Origin: Pogostemon cablin
Taxonomy: Eukaryota > Streptophyta > Magnoliopsida > Lamiales > Lamiaceae
Length of the DNA: 64,000 nucleotides
Direction: 5' to 3'
Assembly: GCA_023678885.1 (NCBI GenBank)
Contig: CM043001.1
Span: 4,908,001-4,972,000, forward strand
Below are positions 46,542-58,266 of the stretch, one piece after another. Within the stretch, counting starts at the first letter, position 1. Every line of letters starts with the position of its first letter. The notes below the pieces were generated by a model, which worked only from the letters and a program-made list of their open reading frames with translations, did not search any database and had not been told where the DNA came from. Both the position numbers and the translations under genes were made by a program.

Positions 46542-48092
46542 AATGGGCTATGTCGAAGCCAAAGATAGAAAATGTACTCTACATGCAAGGAAGGGATTAC
46601 CAAGGGAATTACCAAAATAATTTCCAAGGTAATTTTCACCTAGACAAGGAGGGTTTAACAATCAAGGTGGTGGAAGTTCTTTTCCACAACAAATTAGGCA
46701 AGATAACATTTCTTACTCCAACTCGAACAATGCAGTTGCTTATCCTTTGGGGTATCATCGGGAGCTAAGACACCGAACAATGAAGGGAAAGAATCAACCG
46801 AAGAGCTACTTGAACAGTTGATAGCATCAAACCAAGCTTGAGATGAAGCGTTGAAAAAAACCGAAGAAGCAAATGAAAAATGGCTCAAAGCCTTGGAATA
46901 TAATGTTGGACAAATTGAAAGTGCTTTGAGTGCTCAACAAAAAGAAAAGTTTTCAGCCACAACCGAAATCAATCCGAAAGCTCAATGTTTGTTTATTGAG
47001 AGGAAAGAGGAACGAAAGGATGAAGAAGGGTTAGTGGAATGCAAGGTTGGTGAAGAAAATGAAGAGATAAGTAAGAAAGAAGAGAAGGGGCCTAAATGGA
47101 TACCTAAGTGGAAAATGGTGCAAGAGGAAAAGAAAGTAGAGGAAAATGTTAAAGAAGAGGAGTACAAAGATGATTATTGAGATATTCCGATCACTTCATT
47201 TCCTATTCCCTATCCACAAATGTTTGTAAAAGAGAAAAAGAAAAAGGAGTTTGAAGAACATGTGAAACATCTCAAGAAAAAGTATGAGGAGAAAAGGAAA
47301 GAAGAGCCATATGAAACAAGTGAGTCGGTGCAAAAAGGGGGGTCTATAAAAGTTGGTGATCTGGGGAAGTTCATAATTCCTTGTGATTTTGAAGGGAAAG
47401 AAACCCTTGATGCATTGTGTGACTTAGAGGCGAGCGTCAATGTGATGTCTCATGCTACTTTCAAGGATCTTGAAATTGGAGAGCTCAAGCATACTACTAT
47501 TCATCTTGAAGTGATAAATGGAGAAATTGTTAAGCCACTGGGGGTTGTTGAAGACGTGGAGGTAAAAGTGAAAGGGCTAACTTTCCCGGTTGATTTCATG
47601 GTGTTGAAAGTAAAGACAGATCCTCAAATTCTACTTATTTTGGGATGGCCATTTCTAGCTACGGGAAGAGTGAAAATTGATGTTGGTAGAGAAGAGCTTT
47701 CTTTGAGTTCAAAAGGAAAGCGTGTCACATTCTTATGTAACAAAGATAAAGGAATCAAGTTTCATTTGAAGCCTCATAATGTGCCTCCGGATGATCTTAT
47801 GGATCATGATTCCCTTCTCTTTGACAACTTAAATTCATTTCTTCATGATTATATGAAAATGTCAAATTCTAACTTGTCTTCTTGTGATGTTGATAGGAAG
47901 AAAGTATCGGAGCTCGATTGGAAAATAGACAAAGGAGAAAGAGAAAATCCACTAGAATCACATTTTGAAGATGACTTGATGCTTATAAACAAAAATGGTG
48001 AAGTTGAGCTAGTAGATAAGAAGAGGGCTAAGCAAATCTTCAAAGTGAGAATGCGAGGAGAGAGTGTGATGGATCAACACTTGGTGCAATGA
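46542..48092 (+). pseudogene. Element G gag-protease, C-terminal piece
   Basis: Resumes the G gag at the exact point lost at 36,872. A frameshift affects the Gly/Asn/Gln linker (46,630-46,770). From 46,851 it reads KALEYNVGQIESALS, then a Lys/Glu-rich segment. A TGA near 47,178 replaces the TGG (Trp) codon of A and E. The protease (from 47,220) has CDLEASVN, with Glu in place of the Gly of the DLGAS active site, and LILGWPFLATGRV. The tail has VELVDKKRAKQIFKVRMRG and ends at 48,092. No pol follows. Confidence 0.85.
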
Positions 48093-48857
48093 GCGTAAAA
48101 TATCGTCCGGCTTGAAGACGTTAAACTTAGTGCTAAATGGGAGGCAACCCATTCTTTTTATGTTTTAATGTTTGTTTTGCATTTTGGTCTTGTAAGTGGA
48201 TTATGCTCGTGAGAAAAAGGCATATTGAAGATACAGGAAGTGCTTCATGGATTCGAGTAAGCATGTCTCACCACTTGATGCAAACTTAAGTCTCGACTCT
48301 TGTCTTGAGTTAGGTTTGGGAGGAGAGTGCGTGGTGGACATAACTCAATTCGTTTGGATGCGTATACTTCTCCACAAGAAGATTGTTGATGAAAACTACA
48401 AGGGTAAGTTTCATCACTTTTTGCAAACTTAATTCTCAACTTGTTTCGATTTAAGTTTGGGGAAAAAGTGTATGGTGTGACTCACCACTTGAGTGTGCTT
48501 GATATGATGATAATGAAGAGAGGTCTTCTTGTAAAATTTGGTCAATTTTAAAATTTTTCTCATGAGTTTTAGTTTAATTTTGGTACGATTGGTTGTGTTG
48601 AAGTGCATGATAGTCCTTATTTTTATTACAATTGTTGAACTAATAGTTTGATGAGTTTTTGAGCATGTATGAAGGGTATTGAAAGCACGAATTGAGCTCG
48701 TGCAAACCATTCTACTACCAAATGACTTTCTAAGGGAGTTCACTTTACATATCATCATTTCTATATGCTTAGCATGACTTGATGATTTGGATTGTGATTA
48801 TCATGCTACTTCATTTATTATGTTTGTAGGAGGTTTATTTTCATAATTTAAGATTTC
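48093..48857 (+). other. Element G 3' noncoding region, truncated
   Basis: Aligns with A and E until about 48,857 (GGAGGTTTATTTTCATAATT), where similarity stops. The stem-loops are at about 48,280-48,320 and 48,423-48,465. The distal 3' region, polypurine tract and 3' LTR are missing, so G was truncated here. Confidence 0.7.
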
Positions 48858-50105
48858 ATGTACACTATATTTCAACATGTACACTATATTTCAATTTTTG
48901 GGGTAGCCGCCTCTGCTTTACACGAATTATATGACAGTATTGGTTAAAAGTGTCAATTCGAATATAAAATTATTACTGATAGGTACGCGTATTTAATCTA
49001 ATTACTAATAAATACATTGATCTAATATAATTACTGATGAATACGTAACATCTTTCTCTTTTTCCACATTTACCCTTATTTATAATTTCCACCTTTACCC
49101 TTATTTATAATGTTGAATATTCATCATCTTTTTCTATATCCACATTTATTCTTAATTACTGATGCTTGTGAGAAAAATGCGTATTGAAGATACTGGAAGT
49201 GCTTCATGGATTCGAGCAAGCATGTCTCACCACTTGATGCAAACTTAAGTCTCGACTCTTGTCTCGAGTTAAGTTTGGGGGGAGAGTGCGTGGTGGACAT
49301 AACTCAATTCGTTTGGATGCATATACTTCACCACAAGAAGATTGTTGATGGAAACTACAAGGGTAAATCTCACCACTTTTTGCAAACTTAATTCTCAACT
49401 TGTTTCGATTTAAGTTTGAGGGGAGAGTGTGTGGAGTAACTCACCACTTGAGTGTGCTTGATATGATGATGATGATGATGATGATGATGAGATGTCTTAT
49501 TGTAAAATTGGGTCAATTTTAAAAATTTTCTCATGAGTTTTGGTTTGATTTTGGTATGATTAGTTGTGTTGAAGTGCATGATAGTCCTTATTTTTATTAC
49601 AATTGTTAAGCTAATGGTTTGATGAGTTTTTGAGCATGTATGAAGGGTATTGGAAGCAAGAATTGAGCTCGTGCAAACCATTTCTACTACCAAATACCTT
49701 TCTAAGGGAGTTCACTTTACATATCATCACTTCTTTATGCTTAGCATGACTTGATTGATTTGGATTATTGTTGATTATCATGCTACTTCATTTGTTATAT
49801 TTGTGGGAGGTTTACTTTTGTAATTTAGGATTTCACGTACACTATATTTCAACATGTACAGTATATTTCAATTTTAGGGGTAGCCGCCTCTGCTTTACAT
49901 GAATTATATGACAGTATAGGTTAAAAGTGTCAATTCGAATACAAAATAAGTTATGTTTATAATTATAAAGGATTATTACTGATAGGTACGCGTATATATA
50001 ATCTAATTACTAATAAATACATTGATCTAATATAATTACTGATTAATACATAACATCTTTTTCTTTTTCTACATTTATCCTTATTTACAATGTTGAATAT
50101 TCAAC
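48204..50105. repeat. Tandem duplication, ~959-bp unit
   Basis: Copy 1 (48,204-49,162) and copy 2 (49,163 to about 50,105) are highly similar. Both contain the end of element G and the AT-rich host sequence beyond its breakpoint (TAGCCGCCTCTGCTTTACA is in each). Copy 2 has an expanded GAT run near 49,463-49,492. The duplication happened after G was truncated. Reading frames repeated in both copies are antisense to G and not genes. Confidence 0.85.
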
Positions 50106-50199
50106 GTTTTTACTTAACACTAGTTTCATTGAACACTAATGTACATTAAATCAGATAAAAATAATGGGTGAGAGATTTACGAATAATTATAACAACCAT

Positions 50200-50575
50200 T
50201 TTTTTCAATTTAATTAATCGTATATTTTCTGTTTCTTTTTCAAGGATGCACATTAATGTTCATTCGTAGGGTTTTTCAATTTAATTGCGTATTTTCTGTT
50301 TCTCTCTAAGAATGCACACTAATGTATTTAACAATAGTTTCAATAGTGTATTTTCCATTCATCTCTCAAAGATGCACATTGATGTACATTCGTAGGGTTT
50401 TTCAATTTAATCACGTATTTTCTGCTTCTCTCTCAAGAATGCAAACTAATGTACATTAGTAGGGTTCTTCAATTTATTCGCGTATTTTTAGTTTCTTTCT
50501 CAATAGAATGTAGACTAATATACATTCGTATAAATTACGTATTTTTGTTTCCATCTTAACAATGCACACTAATAT
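50200..50575. repeat. Minisatellite, ~65-70 bp units
   Basis: About five to six imperfect units containing TTTTTCAATTTAAT, CGTATTTTCTGTTTCTCTC and AATGCACACTAATGTACATT. Units begin near 50,207, 50,272, 50,335, 50,399, 50,467 and 50,525. No coding content. Confidence 0.7.
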
Positions 50576-50770
50576 ACGGATAGGTATATGTATTATGGAA
50601 AAAATAAAGAATTTTCTATTTATCAGTAATTTTCTGAAGCAAATGTATCGCTTAGTAATTCTTAAATACGTTTTGTACCTACTATTTATTGACCCTAATT
50701 ATAATTAATGCAATAAGGAATTTGCACTTTCAAATAATTTACATTTTTTCTACCCACTTAAAAGTAAATA

Positions 50771-51034
50771 CTCCCTCCGTCCCATTTCAGATGGCACACT
50801 TTCCATTTTGGGTTGTCCCACAAAAGTTTGCACATTCCAAAAAAAGTAAAAAGTCAAACACAATCACCTTTCCCCATTCACTTTATTTACAAAAAAACCA
50901 CTCCTACTTAACTCACCTAACATACTTTATCATTTATTTATTACCCAAAAAATACCATAATACCCCTAAAAGTTATCACTTTCTTAATTTCCGTGCCGGA
51001 AAGAGGTGTGCAGTCTTTTCCGGGACGGAGGGAG
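50771..51034. mobile_element. Stowaway-type MITE
   Basis: 264 bp with terminal inverted repeats CTCCCTCCGTCCCA at the left and GGGACGGAGGGAG at the right, flanked by TA on both sides. Short, AT-rich and without a gene, as usual for Tc1/mariner-derived Stowaway elements in plants. Confidence 0.9.
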
Positions 51035-51551
51035 TATATTTTTTCTACACACTTTATACTATTCATTCTAAGATTAATTGCTCTTATCTATTGTTGATGT
51101 CCTAAGAGCAACTCCTAAAGTTTTTTTAAAATTTAGAGAGCATTTTCATGATGTAGAGAGGAATTTTAATTTAAAGAGTGATGTTTTTAAAAGTCTTCCA
51201 ACACACTCTTTATATTTAATTTGTGTTCTCTCTATTCTCAATATTAATTGATTACACATATTTCTATTCATTTTCTTCATTTTTATTTTGATTATAAATG
51301 CAATTTAAAATTAATTTGACTCTATATCCCATGTTATTTTCTTAAAAAAAGAGCATTGAATATAATGAATAATTTAACGCATTTAATTTTAAAGAACTTC
51401 ATTTGGCTCTCTAAATTTAAAGAGTGAAATTCATTATGTAAAATTAAAAGTTAAAATAAAGAGTTTGTTGGAGTTATGTTTTGGTTGATTATTCTTCAAA
51501 ATATAATAATTTTTTGATTTAGCTAGTTTTTTGGAGATGCTCTAAATATTA
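51035..51551. other. AT-rich intergenic stretch
   Basis: No gene, terminal repeat or conserved motif is visible. Words such as AATTTAAAGAG recur, so it may be an eroded element. Confidence 0.4.
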
Positions 51552-52070
51552 CTCCCTCCATCACACATTAATATTTATTTATGTTTATTTTTTGCACGTA
51601 AATTAAGAGATACTTTCTCCATCCCTTCGTAATAGTTACATATTTTCTTTTTGGGCGTCCCATCCTAATGGCTATATTTTCCTTTTTAGCATATGGGACC
51701 CACACAAATTAATTAATTCTCTCTATGAGCCCACACATCACACTAATACACCTACCCACTTTACATAAAAATATTATTTCTCTCACCTCAATATATATTA
51801 AAATATTATATTCATTAATCTACGTACAAAAAACAAACGTCACTATAAGGACGGGACGGAGGGAGTATACTCTAATAGTTTAATGTATAGTGAGGTTAGA
51901 AAAGTAATATTTAATGTAAAGTGGGTAGTTGTATTAGTGTTGTGTGTGAGCCCTACATGAAATAATTAATTATTTTGTGAGGGCCCCACTCGACAAAAAA
52001 ATAAAATGTAAACCTTAACTTGGGACAATCTAAAATGGAAAATGTAAACCTTAACATGAGACGGAGAGAG
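51552..52070. mobile_element. Stowaway-type MITE interrupted by another MITE
   Basis: Ends CTCCCTCCATCACACATTAA and AACATGAGACGGAGAGAG, TA on both sides. Without the inner MITE and its TA it is about 264 bp, the same size as the copy at 50,771. Confidence 0.75.
51613..51865. mobile_element. Stowaway-type MITE nested in the previous one
   Basis: 253 bp, ends CTTTCTCCATCCCTTCGTAA and TAAGGACGGGACGGAGGGAG, with TA on both sides. It lies wholly within the MITE at 51,552-52,070. Confidence 0.8.
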
Positions 52071-52079
52071 TATTTATTA

Positions 52080-52546
52080 GATTCAAGTTTTTTTTTCAAC
52101 TCATATACTTTTTGTTTTATTATTATTTTTTTAAAAAAATATAAATTTCTATACGATCTAATTTTTTTGTCAATTCGACTTAATGTTTGTGTATTCGTCC
52201 CAAGCTTTTTAGTCTATTCGATCTATATTTTTTGGGTTATTAATGATTTTTATACTGTCTTTTTTTTCTATTTGGCCTATATTTTTTTGTATTCGTCCGA
52301 AGATTTTTTACTTATTCGGTCTATGTTTTTTGGGTTTTTAATAATCTCTATTCGGCCAATTTTTTTTATCTATTCGACCTATATTTTATCTATTCTGTCC
52401 AAAATTTTTACTCTATTCGATCTATATTTTTTGGGTTTTTAAAGTCTACCAACGAGAATACAATGTATCTAAATTCAGCCCATTTTTTTATTTATTCGAC
52501 CTAGATTTTTTTCAACCTACTCAATCTCTATTCAGCAAATTTTATA
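52080..52546. repeat. T-rich degenerate repeat
   Basis: Loose repeats of CTATTCGATCTATATTTTTT followed by GGGTTTTTAATAAT-type words, at least six imperfect copies. The long Phe/Ile/Tyr-rich frame over it is a composition effect, not a membrane protein gene. Confidence 0.6.
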
Positions 52547-52740
52547 CTCCCTCCGTATGCTTCTAAAATGTTCATTTTACCATTTTTAGCGTCCGATTCA
52601 AAGGTATCAATTTCCACTATTTAGTAAAAAAAATAAACAATATGGCCTACCACTTTCCTCTAATACAATTATCCACTTTACATATAATAATAATAATTTT
52701 CTTTAATCCACGTGCAAAAAACAAATGAATACCTTAGCCT
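52547..52740. mobile_element. Truncated Stowaway-like MITE
   Basis: Left end TA then CTCCCTCCGTATGCTTCTAA, but no matching right end is found before about 52,740. The internal sequence resembles other MITEs of this type. Confidence 0.5.
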
Positions 52741-53156
52741 GCGGGGAGTCTTTGAGGTTCCGATGGCCGAGAGAGCGATTGTCCGATGTAGTAGATATTT
52801 GACTTTTTTTCTTTCTATTCATCTCGTTTTTTTTTTAAAAAATTCTTCTATTATTAATTGAAAACCAATTAAATGAAGGATATTTTGGGTAAAAAATGTG
52901 TTTTTATTTAAGTGGATTAAAAAAAATATAATCTATGATTAATTTTTACTTTTTCCCAATTGTTATACTCTTCGGTCATTGTCAACAGTTTCTTTAAAAA
53001 ATTAAAATCAGCATGTTAATAAGGTATACTGAGAATAAAAAGACAGGTTAAATGGGCATGGTCATGCCATTAAAAGAATCCCCAAATAATTGTATATGGA
53101 ATAGTGTTGTCATCTACCCAATCCCCGACAACGGAAACCAAGAAATACATCACAAA
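52741..53156. other. Intergenic stretch, nothing identified
   Basis: AT-rich with no gene or clear element. Homopolymer runs of T and A at 52,803-52,840 and 52,917-52,930. Confidence 0.4.
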
Positions 53157-54097
53157 TGGCCATCTCCAATGGTACCACCTCCCTTCAATGGTTAACCCTT
53201 CTACCCAAAAAATTTGGATAAAAGGTGAATGTGACCCAAATTTGGGTAATTTTGGGTTTTACACAAATTCATTACCCAATTTTTTTTTCTTTTACAATTA
53301 TTTTAATGCTCAATTTAAAATAATTATTTATATATTTTTTTAACCACTCTTAATAATTATTTTTAATTGTTAAATATATATTTATGTTTTCTATATTTTA
53401 TATAATTAATATATAATAAATTATGTGTCATTAAAATAAATTAAAAAATTACTTCTTGCACAATTAAAATTACATATTACATTAAAAAATTACTTTTTGC
53501 ACAATGAACGTGATCTTGATGCACCTATTATTGATCATGTAGAATCACCGCCTATAAATATTGAAATGAGGGATGATGACAATTCTCAATTCCAGGAATT
53601 TTTTGCTCGATTTAGAAAAATAAAAATCGAGATGCTCACTATGAACTTCGAGATGCATTAATTGATCATATTTGGGAACTGTATTCATCTGAGGATTAAA
53701 ATTTAAAAGTTTATGCCTTTTATTTGTATGTGTTTTATTATGCAATTATTAATAAATATGTATTGTTTATCTATTTCTTTAATTTCATGTTGATATTTAT
53801 TTTGATGTAATTTGTAAAATTTATACAACATTAAAATTTATAAATTAAATATAAAATTTAAATATAAATTAAATAATACTAAATAAAAATATATTATTTA
53901 ATTAATAATTTAAAATTAGAGAATAAATAATTAATTTAAAATATTATAGTTATTTAAATTTAATAAAATTATATTTTTAATAAGATTCAAAATATTCCTT
54001 TTTACATCAAATTTTGAATCCAAACATTGGAGGGAAATGTGCACCAAATCACAAAAAAATTGGTGATTTGGGTCACCCAACCATTGGGGTTGCCCTA
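53157..54097 (+). mobile_element. Deleted PIF/Harbinger-type DNA transposon
   Basis: Imperfect inverted ends: TGGCCATCTCCAATGGTACC at the left and CCATTGGGGTTGCCCTA at the right, sharing CC-AATGG. An internal piece encodes a transposase C-terminus. Most of a normal ~3-5 kb element is missing. The right flank TAA would suit the usual TWA duplication, but the left does not match. The element ends ~100 bp before the NLR start codon. Confidence 0.55.
53503..53699 (+). pseudogene. Harbinger transposase C-terminal remnant
   Basis: With one frameshift in the middle, the translation contains MRDDDNSQFQEFFARFRKI, then ELRDALIDHIWELYSSED and a stop at 53,699. The LRDALIDHIW ending is typical of plant PIF/Harbinger (DDE_Tnp_4) transposases. 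The catalytic part is absent. Confidence 0.65.
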
Positions 54098-54192
54098 AAC
54101 ACAATACACCAAGAAATACAACACAGTACTCTATTGCTAGAAGAAAATTACTCCTATGAGTACTACTGCAGACAGCAGCTAAGTACTGTTCA

Positions 54193-57100
54193 ATGGCGTA
54201 TGCTGCTGTGATTTCTGTTCTACTAACTATTAAGCGCCTCCGTGATTCCAAGCGTGTTTCCATAACCTCCAGCTTAAATTTAGCAAACGATGAGGTTGAA
54301 TCCCTACGCCGAGTTCTCGTTATTTCCGATAATTTCAGCAGCACAAAGAGGATGGACGAATTGGATGGAGAAATGAGAGAAGCTGTTTCCAAATTAGAAG
54401 ATGCACTTGAATCCCCTCTATATGATCACTTGCTCTCCCAATCAGAAGAAAACATTGGGGATCTCCTTAGTGTCGATAATTTCCGCAGCACAAAGAGGAT
54501 GGACGAGTTCGATGGAGAGCTCTCCCAATCAGAAGAAAGCAGTGTGGATAATTTCAGCAGCACAAAGAGGATGGACGAGTTGGATGGAGAAATGAGAGAG
54601 GCTGTTTCCAAATTAGAAGATGAACTTGAATCGATGATATGCTTATCCATAGACGAGGAAGAGATCCGATTCCTCTTGGAAAGGGTGATGTATTTGAAGA
54701 AAGGGTATGCTGCAGAATTACAGAGGGCATTGCCTGAAGAAGATGATTACGCCGTCCCATCGAAATGTGTGGATGTTCGTGGAATGACGTCTAACATTTT
54801 TGGATTATCCAGTGATGAAATGAGTAGATTGAAACAACATATTAAGGAGAGGAGGCCATATGAATTGCAAATCATCGCAGTTATTGCGGAGAGAGGCACT
54901 TCTCGATCTATGTTCGGGAAGCTACTTTGTGAAGAAGCATCTCGTAATTCTTTTGAGATATGTGGGCTGGTTAGAGTAGGGAAAGAATATGAGCTGAAAG
55001 ATATCTTGATGGGTATTCTTTCTCAAGTAGATGATGAATATCAAGGTTATGGAAGTGATCATAAACGGCTAGTTGAGAAATGGATAAGCGAGCGTTTGTA
55101 CACATGTTTGAAGGGCAGTAAATACTTGATTGTATTGGAGGATATCTGGGAAGTTGGTGTGTGGAATCTGTTGAGGAGCTCTTTTCCAAGAGAAAACAAT
55201 GGATGTCGAATCATTATCACTACTAGTCTAATGGAAGTTGCTCAATCTGCTGTTGATTTCTACTATGAATTGAAGATCCAAATCGAAGACCAAGGGTGGG
55301 ATCTTATTCGCCACTTGGAATCTTCCTCGTACCCGAAGTGGGATGCTGAGAAAATTGCCAAGATCCAACGCCTCATGTCACAGGTTCAAGAATTTCTTTA
55401 ACTCTAATCTTGGTCTTGTGTTTGAATATGAGACAAGCTTGTTCTAATTATAAATTCCGTATATACTTCTGCATTCTAGAGTGATGATGAAATGTACGGC
55501 GAGGACATCACAAAATATGATGATGATTGCGTTTTCTCAGCGACTGATTCTGTTGAAACAATTGCCAACATGTTTAAATTATATGATTGTGTTTGGGATG
55601 ATATCTTGTTTGGTGATTATGTTGGTAACCACAACATCATAGGCGTCTTTGGGATGACAGGTATTGGTAAAACTACTCTTGCTAGGCAAATCTTTGATGA
55701 TCCATGTATTTCGCAGCACTTCAACTTTCGGGTTTGGATCACCATGGGCCCAAATTATCAATCAAAAAATATTTTTGCAGATATCTTAGCTCAAATTGTT
55801 CCTGATATGGATAAAACTCTTATAATGAAGGGAGATGAGATGTTACTTGAACTTTTGTCTATGTCATGTGGTCAGACATGCCTTATTGTGTTGGATGACA
55901 TATGGAGTGAACATCATCTTGATGTCGTGCGAAAATTATTCCATAAATTGACTTGTGAAATTTTGCTGATAACTAGGCTGAAATTTGTTTCTGAACTTGG
56001 TCATGAAGTTTATAAGATGAGGTTGCTCAACAAAGAAGAAAGTTGGCACTTTCTTTGTGAGAATGTGTTTGGTAAACAGTTTTGCCATGCAGAGCTAGAG
56101 AAACCCGGAAAGGTGATTGCTGAAGAGTGTGAAGGTCTTCCGCTTATGATTTCCACTATTGCCAGCCTTCTATCTAAAGCAGATAAGACTCCAGAGTACT
56201 GGAACAAGGTAGCAAAGAAGCAGAATTCAGTTTTCCAGGAGGCATATGATATAATATCTGAGATGTTATATCCAACCTATGAATACTTGCCTAATTTCTT
56301 GAAAACATTATTCCTGTATATGGGAGTTTTTCCTCTGAAACATAAGATCCTATCATCCAAGCTCTTCAAACTGTTGAGTTTTGAGGGAATTCTTGATGAC
56401 CATGTATGGAACTTGGAGAAGTACGTGACTGAGCTTGTTTCCAGAAGTCTTCTATTGGAAGGCAAGATGAGTAGCAGTTTCAGAATTAAAACTAGCAGCC
56501 TCCATTCTGTTTATTGGCATCTCTGCGTCAAAGAAGCTAGGAAGAATAAGTTTTATCACGTCTTGAATAAAAGTTCTGATGGTTTGGAAGAATATATAAC
56601 AGGTCAGCGCAGATTTTGCATCCAAAACAACATTTTATTTGGTATGAAAGACGTGTACAACTCTATCAAATCCAATTCAACTGCACGTTCTCTCCTGTGC
56701 ACTGGTCCAATTCATCAATATCCAGTCCCAATATGTCTTGGTTCCAGGTTGCTTAGGGTACTTGATGCTCTTACTGTAAGGTTCTATGAGTTCCCAATCA
56801 AAGTTGTACATCTTGTTCTTCTACGGTTTTTTGGCCTCACTTATGATGGTATGCTCCCTCCCTCCATATCCAAACTAGGGAACCTTGAGTGCTTGATTGT
56901 CCGTCGACATCTGAACACCAAAGTGTGTGGTGCTCCATCCTATCTGCCGAAGCAGATTTGGGATATGAAAGAATTGAAGCATTTGCAGGTCATGGGAAGC
57001 GACCTTCCAGATCCTTGTGGTGCCGTCTTACCAAACCTCGTGACTCTTTTAGATATAAGTGCTGAAAGTGTTATAGGAGGTGTTCTTCGAGGAACCCCAA

Positions 57101-57876
57101 ACCTGAAGGAATTAGGGATTCGAATTGAGCTGACACCTGATGCATCAGAACCCATGTTCATCTTTGATGATCTTGAACATCTTAAAAGTCTGGAATCACT
57201 AAAATGTAGCGTTGTGAATCCTGAGCTGATCGGGCCTGGGGTCGTTGCCTCATGTCCACCTCCTGGCCATGTTGAAGATCTAGCATCACATAATTATGTT
57301 GATATGAATCCTGTATCTATGCTTGATCCACTGGATTCCACGTTCATCGCTTCTTATTTTTATCATATTGGAAATGTTAAAACACAAATGCTCAATTTTG
57401 CATTTCCAAAAAATCTTGTAAAGTTGAGTTTAAGTGGCTTTGGATATCCTTGGGAATACATGGGAACACTTGGTCGAGAGTTGTGGTTTCTCAGAGTGCT
57501 GAAATTGCGATGCTATGCCTTTCGAGGACCAGAGTGGGTCATCCACGAGGGGGAATTCGAGCAACTAAGATATCTGCTTCTTGAAGACACTGATCTTGAG
57601 TATCTTACTCTGAAGACAAATAGTGAAAGATTCTACAATCTCCGGCGGCTAATCATTAGGCACTGTTATAAATTAAAGAAGTTCCCTTGGGCTACAAATG
57701 ATGGTAAATTGGAAGTGGAGGTAGTTGACTGTAGCACTTCAGCTTCAAACCTAAGTTCATGGCTAAAGTCCATGGTTCATGGGAAACATGCAAGTCAGAC
57801 TTTCGGAATGATTGGGACACTCCAACAAGAGGTATTTCAAATAATTCAAACTAAATATATGTATATGTGTAAATAA
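54193..57876 (+). CDS. NLR immune receptor, CC-NB-NB-ARC-LRR (R1-like)
   Basis: An intracellular pathogen sensor of the late-blight R1 type. Model: exon 1 54,193-55,383, intron 55,384-55,479 (CAG|GTTCAAG and TTCTAG|AGTGATG, phase 0), exon 2 55,480-57,876, 1195 residues. The start MAYAAVIS is typical of the family. Residues 1-200 are coiled-coil-like, with three copies of DNFSSTKRMDELDGE (about 46-70, 95-108, 119-143). A first NB domain (224-350) has no usable P-loop (AERGTSRSMFGK) but keeps LIVLEDIW and RIIITTS. The second NB-ARC is canonical: GMTGIGKTT (455-463), LIVLDDIW, ITR, GLPL (616-619). The MHD position reads LHS (738-740). LRRs follow from about 820. A donor GTATTT at 57,832 and acceptor CTGTAG at 58,034-58,039 could give another C-terminus. 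No disabling mutation is seen. Confidence 0.88.
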
Positions 57877-58266
57877 ATATTCATTTATATAGTGCATTTG
57901 TGCTAGTAATATTTGGTTTACTTTTTAAAATAGATGAATTAGTGATCATAAAATTACAAAATATACAAGTAGATGAACTAGTACAAAATTTTGATGGGAT
58001 GAGTCTAAGGTTTTGGCATGATTATTCATTTTTCTGTAGAGAAAATCTGAACTTTCTTTTGTTACATTGGTGATTTTGTGTGTAGACAACTTGATTAATT
58101 TTCTTGGAAATCGCGAATTGATTGTTGTTATATTAATTTTACAAGCAGAAAAATTCTCAGTTACTTAAGAACATTAGTTGTATTTTGTCTGTGATAGAAC
58201 CTACTTAATGAGGAGATTTTCACTCATGTATTTGTATATTACATTTTACAGTCAAGTCATATTCTT
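57877..58266. other. NLR1 3' flank
   Basis: AT-rich. It includes a plausible splice acceptor at 58,034-58,039 for a further exon of the gene before it; otherwise nothing is identified. Confidence 0.4.

Noticed and set aside
48857..48930. Possible Helitron or other element end at G's breakpoint
   Set aside because: No CTRR end with hairpin and no terminal repeats; only a short direct repeat is visible.
48245..49693. Paired antisense and sense frames repeated near 48.3 and 49.3 kb
   Set aside because: They repeat because of the tandem duplication of element G's noncoding end.
52020..52442. 140-codon frame rich in Phe, Ile and Tyr, like a membrane protein
   Set aside because: It runs across a T-rich degenerate repeat and a MITE end, with no conserved motif or gene context.
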